Positions 10,120-19,738 of a stretch of DNA of 64,000 bases are shown one piece after another. The stretch comes from Siphonodentalium dalli (taxonomy: Eukaryota > Mollusca > Scaphopoda > Gadilida > Siphonodentaliidae). The position numbers were made by a program, and so were the translations under genes. The first letter of the stretch is position 1. Each line of letters opens with the position of its first letter. Under the pieces are notes generated by a model. That model had not been told where the DNA came from and searched no databases. It was given only the letters and a program-made list of their open reading frames with translations. The stretch lies in contig CP136069.1 of the NCBI GenBank assembly GCA_032622095.1, positions 3,437,566 through 3,501,565 on the forward strand, given 5' to 3'.

Positions 10120-10563
10120 CAATTTAGTCAAATGCCAAGTAAATCTGTATTTTTCATGTAATTATTTCACAATACATGCAGTTGAGTTAAATACATATTA
10201 TGTTCATGTACTTGTTCGGGTACATGAAACTGATAAGTTAGTAATCAGACACTATGTCAATTGGAGGAATGCAACATTCTACTGACACCACCGAAAATCT
10301 GAAGCAAATCAACCGCACCACTCCATAGAAAACATCGTATGAATTACACTCAATATTTACATCTTGATTCGGGATGCATCTATCGGCAATACACTAACGA
10401 AAATGATTTCACCATCAAGTGTCACTGTGTTTAAATAATACATAAGAATGACGGTGTGTGTTGTAAATTTAGATATAATATTTGTAAAAATAACTAATTT
10501 GAACAAGATTATTCTCCATTTTTATTTGATCACCTACTGGAGTGTTTCACATCACTTTAAACT
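10120..10563. repeat. Dispersed element R, copy 2 (uninterrupted)
   Basis: Shares with copy 1 the phrases CATGAAACTGATAAGTTAGT, GTCAATTGGAGGAATG, AAAATGATTTCACCATC and the end GTGTTTCACATCACTTTAA. This copy shows the continuous sequence across the point where copy 1 is interrupted. Upstream it has ATATTATGTTCATGTACTTG, close to the unit of the 52.2-53.9 kb satellite. Confidence 0.65.
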
Positions 10564-10640
10564 TCAACCAGATTTTTCATCATTTTTTTTTAATAAATGT
10601 TTCTTACATTTTTTAGGACATAAAATAAAAAACATCCGTT

Positions 10641-10724
10641 ACCCTGCAGGGAGCCCCACACATATATAGAAGCATATAGAAGAGTGTCGTCTGCTCATGT
10701 TTGTCTGGGGCTCTGTATGGGTGA
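10641..10724. repeat. Second hairpin cassette H2, copy
   Basis: GCAGGGAGCCCCACACATAT on the left and TGTTTGTCTGGGGCTC on the right form an imperfect stem around AAGAGTGTCGTCTGC. The same cassette is at about 16668-16750, 18152-18240 and 18355-18440, always beside the same AT-rich linker that accompanies hairpin H. Confidence 0.75.
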
Positions 10725-10783
10725 AATTATAAAATTGTTAAAGAATACAAGAAAAAATTAATAAAATTGGAAAAAATTGTTAG

Positions 10784-10852
10784 GCCAATGCATTCTCTTA
10801 TATATGCGAGGCGACCTATGGTGGACTCGCATATATAAGAGAATGCATTGGC
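10784..10852. repeat. Hairpin cassette H, copy
   Basis: A 69-bp palindrome with one extra change in the centre (GGTGGAC for GGTCGAC). The AT linker GTTAAAGAATACAAGAAAAA lies just upstream, followed by hairpin H and CACAGGGTA. Confidence 0.9.
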
Positions 10853-10911
10853 ACAGGGTAAAATTTCAACCAGAATAAAGCAGATTATCCTGAAGCCAAA
10901 TAAAGTTCAAC

Positions 10912-11037
10912 AACAGTAATGCCCTGAATAATCGACTCCTTAACCACAGCAGAATTATGGGTAACTTTTCAGGATTTAGTCGGAAATATGGCTTGTTGCC
11001 ATTTATCGGAAAGCTCTCACTGAGAGCTTTCCGATGA
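10912..11037. mobile_element. Family P MITE, left arm and centre only
   Basis: CAGTAATGCCCTGAATAATC through GGAAAGCTCTCACTGAGAGC, then loss of the right arm after about 20 bases. It is a one-arm relic and lies 60 bp from a hairpin H copy. Confidence 0.75.
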
Positions 11038-11095
11038 AGTACTATTACTATTAAACCTTTCATTACTGGTGCTTCCTGAAATTTTGTGAAAACCC

Positions 11096-11165
11096 TGTGC
11101 CAATGCATTCAATTATATATGCAAATCTCTCATATGGACCCTCACATATAGCAGAGAATACAATT
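11096..11165. repeat. Diverged hairpin H relic
   Basis: TGCCAATGCATTCAATTATA followed by TCTCATATGGACCCTCACAT shows the cassette layout with many substitutions. It is older than the near-identical copies. Confidence 0.5.
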
Positions 11166-11949
11166 ATATTTAAAATGTACCTTGACGTAAATTTTTAGAG
11201 AATGCACTGACACAGAGTCTTTAATGCTCCACCAGCACAGCTCCCGTTATGAAATGGGTAAACACCTAAGAAAACCCTGTTTATACTCTGCCTGTCACTT
11301 ACTAAAAAGGAAGAATTCCATTGCATACTTTTATAACTGAATGCAGGGATAATCCATCCGGTAAGGGATAAGCACAGACTTTTATTCACTTTATTTATTC
11401 TTTCTCATCTCTGAATAACATGTGAGGTATTAACTTCTGTGAGTTCTACTATTAATTTTATTCAGTGTATACCTTCTTTCTCTAGTTATTATTAGAATAA
11501 TAATTAATTATTCCCCAATCCGCGATCGCACTTCGTTCCGGTGCCCGGTATCGAACAAATATCCGGAAATTATACTTCGTTTTCATCTGAATTCCTGTAA
11601 CATACTGGTATTGGAATATCAGCGTTATCTCACGATAGATCACCATAGTCTTCCAGAGTAGGTTAGTTTCAGGGAGCAAGGGGAGTAATTCTCCATGAAT
11701 AACTTGCGGGGTATAACCTTCTCTGAGCTTTACTATTTAATATTATTAGTATACAAACCTTCTTTCTCTTCCCTGAATAACTTGCGTGGTATTAACTTCT
11801 GTGAGTTGTTCAGGCTTTCATCATCGGACTGAGTGAGGCTTCTGAAACTCTTCTGCTGTTCCGGAGTAAAATCGTGATGCGGAGTACAATCGTGATGCAC
11901 ATTAAGGATAATTTTGAAGATTAGTTAAACATATTATTAACCAATTAGA
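11166..11949. other. Intronic stretch without recognised gene
   Basis: I see only short ORFs and a local near-duplication of 'TAACTTCTGTGAGTT' with neighbouring 'CTTCTTTCTCT' (about 11410-11480 and 11755-11800). No element boundaries were clear. Confidence 0.5.
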
Positions 11950-12060
11950 TACAGTAATGCCCTAAAGAATGGACTCCTTAACCATAGCAGAATTATGGGT
12001 AACTTTTCAGGATTTAGTCATAAATATGGCTTGTTGCATTCATCGGATAGCTCTCAGTGA
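11950..12060. mobile_element. Family P MITE, left arm only
   Basis: TACAGTAATGCCCTAAAGAA through CATCGGATAGCTCTCAGTGA, then abrupt replacement by A-rich and mollusc-type repeat sequence. It ends at the same central point as other half copies, suggesting loss of one arm at the palindrome centre. Confidence 0.75.
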
Positions 12061-12074
12061 TAAAAAAAAACGGC

Positions 12075-12490
12075 AAAAAAGGGAGGACCGATTCCATATT
12101 TGAACTTGACCTCTATTTGGAGCTGATAACCTACCAGATTTGGTTCAGATCCGATCACACAAACTAAAGTTATCATCCGTAACCTCAATACAACAAAATT
12201 CTATATAAAGGGGGGGGGGGGGGCATAACTCTGGCAAAAATGGGTGGATCGAACCCATATTCGAACTTGACCCGTATTTTGACCTCTTAAAGTTATCATC
12301 TGGAAACATTCAAAACAGATAGACAGACAGATTCTAAGTAAAAAAGGGGCATAACTCTGGCAAAAGTGGGCGAATTGAACCCATATTCGAATTGAACAGT
12401 GTTTTAGGCTGGGGAAATATTGGTTTAACAAAATTTGGTTTTGATAGCCCAAAATAAAGTTCTCATCTGGAAACTTTCCATACGGACGGA
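12075..12490. repeat. Mollusc-type dispersed repeat ('CATAACTCTGG')
   Basis: Two to three units of about 130 bp contain GGGCATAACTCTGGCAAAA, AACCCATATTCGAA and AAAGTTATCATC. The same phrase set recurs at 14180-14350, 15690-15900/16302-16375 and 18580-19215. Short ORFs here are repeat translations. Confidence 0.7.
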
Positions 12491-12539
12491 AGGATGGCTA
12501 AACACCATCTATATTAATAGTCCCACACAAATATTCGGT

Positions 12540-12655
12540 ATGCAGACATTTCCCCACCGGACATTTCCCCACTTTCAAAAGCGGACATTTCCCCACCCGG
12601 ACAATTACCCACCGGACATTTCCCCACCCGGACATTTCCCCACCCTGCTAATAAA
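12540..12655. repeat. GGACATTTCCCCACC short-repeat array, left block
   Basis: Six or so copies of a 15-17-bp word GGACATTTCCCCACC in plus orientation. A matching block of the complement lies at 13495-13635, so the 0.85 kb between is flanked by inverted arrays. The Pro/His-rich ORF here is an artefact of the repeat. Confidence 0.85.
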
Positions 12656-12869
12656 ATGCAGCCATCAAAGAATGTTTTGACTGATCAGTGAAGCCTGGTC
12701 AGTGGGGCCATCTCAAGTGATGTCCACTCAGCCGATGTAATTTCCATAAAGAGCATTTAATCATCATCATCAATCTACAAGACAGGTCTTTTGACTTTTC
12801 GTCCCGGTAACAATTACATAATATTTAGTGACAATATAACAAATAGCAGCTCGTCTGATCACCAGATTA

Positions 12870-13155
12870 TTGAGAGTCTTTAAATTGATACTTCTTGCTG
12901 TTGAAGAACGAATCCAAATGAGTTTTAAAGTCAGATAGATCAACTGCCTCTACAATCATATCTGGTAGGGAATTCCAGTCGTTAATCACGCGTTGTGTGA
13001 ATGAGAATTTCTTATATTTTTGTTCACATTCAGTTTCTGTATTTTCAGTGAATGTCCTCGAGTTTTTGTATACAACCCTCTTTGAAATAAATTATCTATA
13101 TCTAAGTTGTAATGTCCTCTGATTTGATATCTTCTCTGAAGAATAGATATAAAGA
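12870..13155 (-). pseudogene. CR1/L2-type LINE reverse transcriptase C-terminal relic
   Basis: The minus strand reads RYQIRGHYNLDIDNLFQRGL, then YTKTRGHSLKIQKLN. After one frameshift (about 13020) it continues KKFSFTQRVINDWNSLPDMI, then VEAVDLSDFKTHLDSFF. The order TRGHS, FSFTQRV, NDWNSLP, SFK-x-x-LD is the tail of CR1/L2-like non-LTR RT proteins as I know them. It is 5' truncated and frameshifted, so dead. Confidence 0.8.
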
Positions 13156-13494
13156 GCGTTCATAGTTAATTATCCAATAATATGTAAAAACTCAACGAAC
13201 AAAGCCAAGGTTTCCAGTTGATGTTTGGAATGTCCACGATGCCAGCACTTCAGAACAATCTTCATAAGCCGTGTGTGGACTTCGACAGCTGCAAGAAGAG
13301 TATGGTCGATTTCCTCGACATCATTGGCCATTCGATCAGAGTCAAGAAAGATTAAGTGTTGTTGTTAAGTGTATCGTTACTATTTTTTGTTATTGCTGTG
13401 TATATGTATATAATTTCGTTCATTGAAATATATCTGATTTTAACACATACCCATAGTATGAGTCAATATATACCAAACGCCCATAGTAACAGTC

Positions 13495-13635
13495 AAATGT
13501 GGGTAAATGTCCGGTGGGGAAATGTCCGCTTTGATATTGAGTAATTGGGGAAATGTCCGGTGGGGAAATGCCCGGGTGGGGAAATGTCCGCTTTGCCATT
13601 TCAAGGGCCGGTGGGGAAATGTCCGGGATTCCAAA
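13495..13635. repeat. GGTGGGGAAATGTCC short-repeat array, right block (inverted)
   Basis: Six or so copies of the complement of the 12540-12655 word, interspersed with short spacers such as CTTTGATATTGAGTAATT. AAATATTCGG occurs just outside both blocks in the same direction. Confidence 0.85.
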
Positions 13636-13781
13636 TATTCGGGGGACAATTACTGGGTATACATGATCAAATTTATTCTATTTATGACCGTGTGGTGTTG
13701 TTTATGTTCATGACAGAAAAAACCGAGCTCCAATGCATTCGTATATGTTTTTTAATTATGAAAACAATGCGTTCTAACTTA

Positions 13782-13855
13782 ATTTCCACATTGTATTACC
13801 GCTTTCCACATTGTATTACCGCTTTCCACATTGTATTACCGCTTTCCACATTGGC
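13782..13855. repeat. 22-bp tandem repeat, three to four units
   Basis: TTCCACATTGTATTACCGCT is repeated without interruption at about 13784-13853; the last unit degenerates into CCACATTGGCAAC. Confidence 0.9.
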
Positions 13856-13968
13856 AACATGTTGTGGAGTTCAGAACAAATAACATGTTTTCTACGGTAT
13901 AATCCAGTTTATTGTCACAATTATGATATTTGATTACCTTTACTGGTGGTTTTATGTGAGCTGGTCAT

Positions 13969-14075
13969 CAACCCTTTCAGTGCAAAGTCTGATTTTTGTA
14001 TCAACCCATATTTCCTTGATCATTTTTCAAATTTATGGATTATAATAATGTGATACATTGATGGAAGAGCTCAGA
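13969..14075. mobile_element. Left-end fragment of the CCCTTTCAGTGCC MITE (T2)
   Basis: CAACCCTTTCAGTGCAAAGT, TTTTTGTATCAACCCATA and GTGATACATTGATGG match 3548-3660. The right end is missing. Confidence 0.7.
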
Positions 14076-14179
14076 TATCCAAATTGACTCATATGTAAAC
14101 CAGCATCTCACTATCCCAATATCTTAGCTGGTTTATATATGAGCAGATTTGGGCAAAATACTCCCATGGTAATTGCAAC

Positions 14180-14350
14180 ATGGGGCCATAACTCTGGTGA
14201 AAATTTGCATGCGGAACTCAAATTCGAACTTATTGTCCAATTCCATTCATTTTAGAGTTATTAAAGTTATCTCCCAGAAACAAAATTTGTGTGCAAATAT
14301 ACCAACAAAAAGGGCCTATAACTCTAGTGAAATTGGGCAGGCAGAATCCG
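14180..14350. repeat. Mollusc-type dispersed repeat ('GGCCATAACTCT')
   Basis: Contains GGGGCCATAACTCTGGTGAA, a second unit GGGCCTATAACTCTAGTGAA and AAAGTTATCTCCCAGAAAC. It is the same family as at 12075-12490 and 15690. Confidence 0.65.
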
Positions 14351-14403
14351 AATTTGAATACGTATCATGTTGTGGAATTCTGTAACATGATCAATATATA
14401 TAT

Positions 14404-15125
14404 ACTAGAAGGTGACCCGACTTCGTCCGGGCTATTCAAAAACCAAATTTCAAGTCGATAGCTCCACCCGTTTCCGAGATCTGGTCTGCGCATGCGCGAA
14501 GCTGGTGTCGCACGGGCTCGGCGACCCGATAAAATTTGTATCCGGGGCAAGATACATTCACATACCAAATTTCAAGTCGATAGCTCCACCCATTTCCGAG
14601 ATATATATATTGCCCAATGTCATTTGCGATACCTCGGCCAGTGATGAGTTAACGCGACATCGGCCGGTTAAGAGTTAAACGCGATCACGTCACGATCTGT
14701 TGACGGCGTAATATATTTACGGAATGTTTTTCGATGAGCGAAGCATGGTCCTGCGTTCTTCCCGATAATTAAGGTAGAAACTTTAAATGTACACAGGTGT
14801 GTGATACATCATTGGAAAGAGGAAGCGCCACAGATTCTAACCGTGCAAATTATATGACTGGCAATTTATTATTCGCGCTATATCGAATCGATTTGTGAGC
14901 ACCGAACTGAAATATATTAGCGCAAAACGGCGTAAAAACAGATTTGACCTCGGCACGTGAAAAGTTGACCTCGGATCTGAAAATTAATATGCCTATGCCA
15001 CTTCCCGACCGATAGTACCCTCACATACGAAGTTTCATCGAAATCGGGTCGGCCGTTTTCGAGTTCATCGCGAACACACAGACAGATACACAGACAGATC
15101 TTCCAAAATATATAATAGATATATA
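14404..15125. repeat. RTE/SINE-like dispersed repeat ending in ATATATAATAGATATAT
   Basis: CCAAATTTCAAGTCGATAGC-TCCACC occurs twice (about 14440-14470 and 14565-14595). The right end has ATCGGGTCGGCCGTTTTCGA, GCGAACACACAGACAGAT and an AT-rich tail. This tail style resembles 3' ends of RTE-clade LINEs and their SINEs (recalled, not searched). No RT frame is visible here. Confidence 0.45.
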
Positions 15126-15353
15126 TACATTGTAATATGGATTGATTAAACCAGAGAACTTGTCTGAAATTCATGTATCTCAAGGATATTTCAATTTTCC
15201 TCTTTCTATTCTGACGTTTCTCTCCTCTGTTCCTGCCAGAAGAGGGTCCTGTGAAGAGAATAAGATAATCAGTGAAGAGAAACCAACATGAGGACATGTA
15301 AACACTTAAATTCATAGTATACATACAGTAATGCCCTAAGAATAATTGACAAG

Positions 15354-15464
15354 TACAGTAATGGCCTAAATAATCGACTCCTTAACCACAGCAGAATTAT
15401 GGGTAACTTTTCAGGATTTAGTCAGAAATATGACTTGTTGCCATTTATCGGAAAGCTCTCAGCG
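15354..15464. mobile_element. Family P MITE, left arm only, with a partial terminal duplicate
   Basis: TACAGTAATGGCCTAAATAA through GGAAAGCTCTCAG. The first about 25 bases of the same terminus also occur immediately upstream (15324-15350), an unusual duplicated end. Confidence 0.75.
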
Positions 15465-15901
15465 AATTTCTTGGGATTCCTTCGTATGCAGAAATAGAAT
15501 CAGTTATACTCCCTGTATGACTGTGAATCGAAGTAATGTAGTGAACAAAGTATACACCGTCAGATTTCAATTTGACGGGTAACAAGAGTATCATATTGCC
15601 TATAGGTGTGTCCAGAAAATAAATAGAATATAACAGGAACATCGCAAGGGGGTGTCAAAATATGCCTGTAGTGAATTAAAAAAAAAGGGCCATAACTTTG
15701 GTGAAAATTGGCGGGCATAACCCATATTTAAACTTGACTTATATTTTGGGCTAGTAAGTAATACCCACATACCAAATTTCATTCCATTCAGTTCAGTCTT
15801 CCTAATTAAAGTTATCATCCGGAAACAAAAACTTAGTGCAAATTCCAATAAAAAGGGCCATAACTCTGACGAATATTGGTGAGTGGAACCCAAGTTTGAT
15901 C

Positions 15902-16301
15902 TTAACCCTTTACCCAACAAACTGGCCAAAACTGGCCAAATAAAGCTTCAACAGCCTAAAATATCTTCCGTCTGTCTCAATAGAACCATACAAATATGGA
16001 TATCATTGGAACCGGCTCCTTGACCACATTGTGATAGTTACAGTTATGCCATGTGCCAATGCATTCTCTTATATATGCGAGTCGACCATAGGTCGCCTCG
16101 CATATATAAGAGAATGCATTGGCCTAAAAAAAATCTTTTTTTAACACTTTTTACCATTTTTTCTTACATTCTTTAACAATTTTATAATTTTTAATGTGTT
16201 AAGCCAATGCATTCTCTTATATATGTGAGGCGACCTATGGTCGACTCGCATATATAAGAGAATGCATTGGCACAGGGCCCTTCTGTTGGGTAAAGGGTTA
16301 A
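15902..16301 (-). mobile_element. TTAA MITE family T1 (ends CCCTTTACCCAACA), copy A, 400 bp
   Basis: TTAACCCTTTACCCAACA at the left and TGTTGGGTAAAGGGTTAA at the right make a perfect terminal inverted repeat with TTAA duplications. Inside are a unique arm (AAGCTTCAACAGCC, GGTCAAGGAGCCGGTTCC-type), hairpin H in one orientation (16055-16123), the AT linker, and hairpin H in the other orientation (16203-16271). It is oriented opposite to copies B, D, E and F. The ends fit piggyBac-type elements (inference). Confidence 0.9.
16055..16271. repeat. Two hairpin H cassettes in opposite orientation (16055-16123, 16203-16271)
   Basis: The first has the centre GTCGACCATAGGTCGCC, the second GGCGACCTATGGTCGAC, so the single arm mismatch marks opposite orientations. 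They are separated by the AT linker with CATTCTTTAACAATTTTAT. Confidence 0.9.
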
Positions 16302-16537
16302 CCTGTATTTTGTGCCAGTAAACCCACACCAAATTTCATTCCATTCAGTTCATTACGACTAATTCCTTACTACACCAAGTCTACTCTGTCCACAACAGCT
16401 TGGGATATCGGTCGGGTTGATGCTGTTTTGGACAGAGTCCAGTCCTGTTACTCTTCTATAACAGACTTTTTGCCCAGAATCATGGGTGGGAGTTATCTTA
16501 CTGGTATGGCTTCGAAGTCGGGATTTTTTTACCCTGT

Positions 16538-16606
16538 GCCAATGCATTCTCTTATATATGCGAGTCGACCATAGGTCGCCTCGCATATATAAGAGAATGC
16601 ATTGGC
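16538..16606. repeat. Hairpin cassette H, copy
   Basis: Centre GTCGACCATAGGTCGCC; preceded by ACCCTGT and followed by CTAACAATTTTTTACAATTT, the complement of the linker found at 18480. Confidence 0.9.
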
Positions 16607-16667
16607 CTAACAATTTTTTACAATTTTAATAATTTTTTCTTGTATTCTTTAACAATTTTATAATTTC

Positions 16668-16750
16668 ACCCATACAGAGCCCCAGACAAACATGAGCAGA
16701 CGGCACTCTTCTATATGCTTCTATATATGTGTGGGGCTCCCTGCAGGGTA
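16668..16750. repeat. Hairpin cassette H2, copy (inverted orientation)
   Basis: CAGAGCCCCAGACAAACATG through TGTGTGGGGCTCCCTGCAGG, the reverse complement of the 10641-10724 copy. Confidence 0.8.
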
Positions 16751-16819
16751 ATGGATGTTTTTATTTTATGTCCTAAAAATTGTAAGAAATTAAAAAAAAA
16801 AATGATAAAAAATTGTTAG

Positions 16820-16888
16820 GCCAATGCATTCTCTTATATATGCGAGGCGACCTATGGTTGACTCGCATATATAAGAGAATGCATTGGC
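16820..16888. repeat. Hairpin cassette H, copy
   Basis: Centre GGCGACCTATGGTTGAC (one base changed). Together with 16538-16606 it brackets the H2 copy, giving an H-H2-H triple. Confidence 0.9.
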
Positions 16889-17442
16889 ACAGGGTAAAAA
16901 AAATCCCGACTTATGGGTGGGAGTTATCTTGCCTGTATGTTTTGGAATACTTCAAATGAATGGTTTATCAACATAGAGGGCAGCCTTTCCCAAGCATGAT
17001 ATCAAACATGCACATATCAGAATCAAACATGCATATATCAGAGGTCTGATGAATGTCAATGATTTATAAGTGATCAAAGCCTTGTTTTCCTGAGAATTTT
17101 AATTTGTCATTCTATCAGAAAATGAATGGAAACAATATATTTATGACCGTATCATCACTATACCTTTTTCTATCATGGTAATTAAATGATATATCATTTT
17201 GAAAACAGATTAATTGCCAACATGTCAGATGATTAATCACATTCAGAGGTTCACATGTATGCCCGAGTTCCACTTGTAAATGTAGTAAGTCATTTCAATG
17301 AAAGTCTGTTACAGAAGAGTAAAGGGACGGGACTTGATCCAAAACAGCATCAACCCAACTGTTGTGGACCGAGAAGATTTGGTATAATCAGGTACATGCA
17401 TGTTTTACAAGCATAAAAAAATTCTGTTGTAAAATATGTTAA

Positions 17443-17728
17443 TTAAAGGGGTACTGTACACTAAATTTGGCCATTTATGAGACCATCTCCTTTTATACTC
17501 ATCAGAATATATGCAACAAATGAATGAACTTGAGCCATGGATAAGTGCAAAAAACACTTGTGTGCTCTGTCAGCAATGCAAACAACATGGTAATAATGAA
17601 AATGAATATTTGGCTGGAGTCATAAATTAATTTTCATTATAATTTATACCATGTTGTTTGCATATATTCTGAGTATAAAAGGAGATGGTCACACAAATGG
17701 CCAGATTTAGTGTACAGTACCCCTTTAA
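17443..17728. mobile_element. TTAA-flanked MITE with ends AGGGGTACTGTACAC (family T3)
   Basis: TTAAAGGGGTACTGTACACT at the left and AGTGTACAGTACCCCTTTAA at the right, with arms of more than 50 bp (GGCCATTT, GACCATCTCCTTTTATACTC) mirrored at 17665-17705. The inverted symmetry runs on about 22 bases beyond TTAA on each side (TTCTGTTGTAAAATATG), so the element sits in, or has generated, a larger palindrome. Confidence 0.8.
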
Positions 17729-17782
17729 TTAACATATTTTACAACAGAAATTTAAAAAAAATAAAAATGACATTGTTTGCTG

Positions 17783-17826
17783 GGTACCTATGGTCGACTC
17801 GCATATATTTAAGAGAATGCATTGGC
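17783..17826. repeat. Hairpin H, right arm only
   Basis: ACCTATGGTCGACTCGCATA through GAGAATGCATTGGC, with three added T in ATATATTTAAGAG; the left arm is gone. Only about 68 bp from the donor of exon 10. Confidence 0.8.
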
Positions 17827-17893
17827 ACAAGGTATTTTATATCATAGGTCTGAACCGAGAAGAATTGGTCTAAGTTCTGAATTACAAATATAC

Positions 17894-17999
17894 CTGACTT
17901 GAAGTTTTTAAGTTCAGTGTTGATGTCAGTTATAAAAGGTGTTTCATCAACTGTTTCATCTTCATCATCGCTTTCACTTGGGGATTGTTCTTCATCATC
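17894..17999 (-). CDS. Exon 10 of the large minus-strand gene: acidic segment
   Basis: The acceptor is TTTCTCAG at 18000, the donor TCAG|GTATAT at 17894/17893, and the length 106 bp. It encodes DDEEQSPSESDDEDETVDET followed by PFITDINTELKNFKS. It opens in phase 0 after exon 9 and ends with one base that pairs with the first two bases of exon 11 to make Glu. It is highly acidic with several Ser in casein-kinase-like context (inference). Confidence 0.87.
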
Positions 18000-18151
18000 C
18001 TGAGAAATAAAATAAGTCACTGTATTAAATGTATTTTCCTACATGTATGTTGTTTACGAAAATGTCTCTCACTTTGTTTTTTTTGGGTTGAAGGAATAAT
18101 CACTGACAGAGGTTCATCTGTCTTCATTTATGAAGCAGACGAGTCGGGTCG

Positions 18152-18440
18152 ATAACCCTGCAGGGAGCCCCACACATACATGGAAGCATATAGAAGAGTG
18201 TCGTCTGCTCATGTTTGTCTGGGGCTCCGTATGGGTGAAATTATAAATTTGTTAAAGAATATAAGAAAAAAATATTAAAATTGTAAAAAATAATAACAAA
18301 TGATAACAAGAGCACGCCGTAAATTTTTAGGACGTAAAATAAAAAACATCCATTACCCTGCAGGGAGCCCCACACATATATAGAAGCATATAGAAGAGTG
18401 TCGTCTGCTCATGTTTGTCTGGGGCTCTGTGTGGGTGAAA
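18152..18440. repeat. Two hairpin H2 cassettes in direct tandem
   Basis: CTGCAGGGAGCCCCACACAT starts at about 18158 and again at 18359. Each copy runs to GGGGCTC(C/T)GTRTGGGTGAAA and is followed by the AT linker TTGTTAAAGAATAYAAGAAA. The repeat unit is about 200 bp. Confidence 0.85.
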
Positions 18441-18497
18441 TTATAAAATTGTTAAAGAATACAAGAAAAAATTATTAAAATTGTAAAAAATTGTTAG

Positions 18498-18566
18498 GCC
18501 AATGCATTCTCTTATATATGCGAGGCGACCTATGGTCGACTCGCATATATAAGAGAATGCATTGGC
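18498..18566. repeat. Hairpin cassette H, copy
   Basis: A canonical 69-bp palindrome immediately after the second H2-linker unit. Confidence 0.92.
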
Positions 18567-18579
18567 ACAGGGTATAAAA

Positions 18580-19215
18580 CTGGAGTAAAGTGGGGCAAGG
18601 TTTAATTCATTCGTTTGAAACTTGGTTCAGTTCTCTCGATTCAATCTAAAGTTATCATCTGGAAACCGCATATGAGGTAAAATCTGAGTCGAAAAAGGGG
18701 CATAACTCAGTCAAAATCATGCGGACAAAACCCATATTCAAACTTGATCTGTATTTTTGGATGATAAACTAACATACCGAATTTGGTTCAGTTCACTAGA
18801 TTCAATCTAAAGTTATCATCTGGAAACCACAAATCAGGTGAAATCTAAGTCAGAAAAAGGAGCATAACTCTGTCAAAATCATGCGGACGAAACCCATATT
18901 AGAACTTGATCTGTATTTTGGTGTGTTAAAGTAACATACCAAATTTGGTTGAGTTCACTCGATTCAATCTAAAGTTATCATCCAGAATCCGAAATCAGGG
19001 AAAAATCTAAGTCGAAAAAGGGGCATAACTCAGTCAAAATCATGCGGACGAAACCCATATTCGAATTTGATCTGTGTTTTGGTGTGGTAAACTAATTACC
19101 AAATTTGGTTAAGTTCACTCGAATCAATCTAAAGTTATCATCCGGAAACCAAATACGGACGGACGGACAAACGGACGGACAACCCATTTCCATAATACGA
19201 CCTTTTTTTTCAAAA
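18580..19215. repeat. Mollusc-type repeat, four tandem units and GGAC-rich tail
   Basis: Units of about 155 bp carry AAAGTTATCATCTGGAAACC, AAAAAGGGGCATAACTCAGT, AATCATGCGGAC and AACTTGATCTGTATTTT. The right end is ACGGACGGACGGACAAACGG, then CTTTTTTTTCAAAAGGGCG. No coding. Confidence 0.8.
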
Positions 19216-19236
19216 GGGCGTATAAAAAATTGTTAG

Positions 19237-19305
19237 GCCAATGCATTCTCTTATAAATGCGAGGCGACCTATGGTCGACTCGCATATATAAGAGAATGCA
19301 TTGGC
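19237..19305. repeat. Hairpin cassette H, copy
   Basis: Palindrome with TTATAAATGCGAG for TTATATATGCGAG in the left arm; the centre is canonical. Confidence 0.9.
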
Positions 19306-19313
19306 ACAGGGTA

Positions 19314-19738
19314 TTAAAGGTACTCAATCCGATCAGACCCTCCTAAATTACTATATCTTTGGCTTCAGGGGTAAAAAATATTTGATTCAAGTCAAGGAAC
19401 CCATCCATCAAAGCTCAGAGTGATCAGATATTGATTTTTGAAGTTTGTAATTTTCGCGAGATGTGTACTAATAATTGAAACAGAAACACTTATTCAAACG
19501 GACAAAGATGGATAACTCTAAAATCAAGTGGTAATAATATCGCAATTTTGACCGAGAACATCCTTTTGACGGCGTGTTCTGTGCCACAAACAATAGAAAT
19601 AACAAAAACTTCAAAAATTTATATCTGATCACTTTTAGCATTGATGGGTACGTTCCTAGGCTCGAATCAATTATTTTTTACCCCCGAATCCAAAGAAATA
19701 GTAATTTATGAGGTTCTGATCAGTTTGAGTACCTTTAA
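19314..19738. mobile_element. TTAA-flanked MITE with ends AGGTACTCAATC (family T4), full copy
   Basis: TTAAAGGTACTCAATCCGAT at the left and GAGTACCTTTAA at the right. Inner arms AATTACTATATCTTTGGCTT and CAAAGAAATAGTAATTTA mirror each other. The ends and TTAA match the copy at 27913-28290, so this is a second unrelated TTAA family. Non-coding. Confidence 0.8.

Larger units (their letters stand above)
15690..16375. repeat. Mollusc-type dispersed repeat split by a TTAA MITE
   Basis: Units with GGGCCATAACTTTGGTGAAA run to AGTTTGATC at 15901 and resume with CCTGTATTTTGTGCCAGTAA at 16302. Removing 15902-16301 and keeping one TTAA restores 'GATCTTAACCTGTATTTTG', the expected unit (compare 'AACTTGACTTATATTTTGGG' at 15730). 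Confidence 0.75.
16367..17391. mobile_element. Inverted-repeat element carrying hairpins H and H2
   Basis: CACCAAGTCTACTCTGTCCA-CAACAG (16371-16396) is inverted as CTGTTGTGGACCGAGAAGAT-TTGGT (17359-17383). GGTTGATGCTGTTTTGG is mirrored by CCAAAACAGCATCAACC. Further in, CCCAGAATCATGGGTGGGAG precedes the cassette block 16512-16895, and GGGTGGGAGTTATCTT recurs after it. The cassettes appear to have entered near the element's core. No ORF. Confidence 0.55.

Noticed and set aside
12435-12680. Pro/His-rich ORF (and the Gly-rich one at 13545-13883)
   Set aside because: Both are translations of the GGACATTTCCCCACC word arrays.
13195-13345. MULE-type transposase fragment (PRFPVDVWNVHDA on the plus strand)
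   Set aside because: The resemblance is short and no further conserved residues follow in frame; too weak to annotate.
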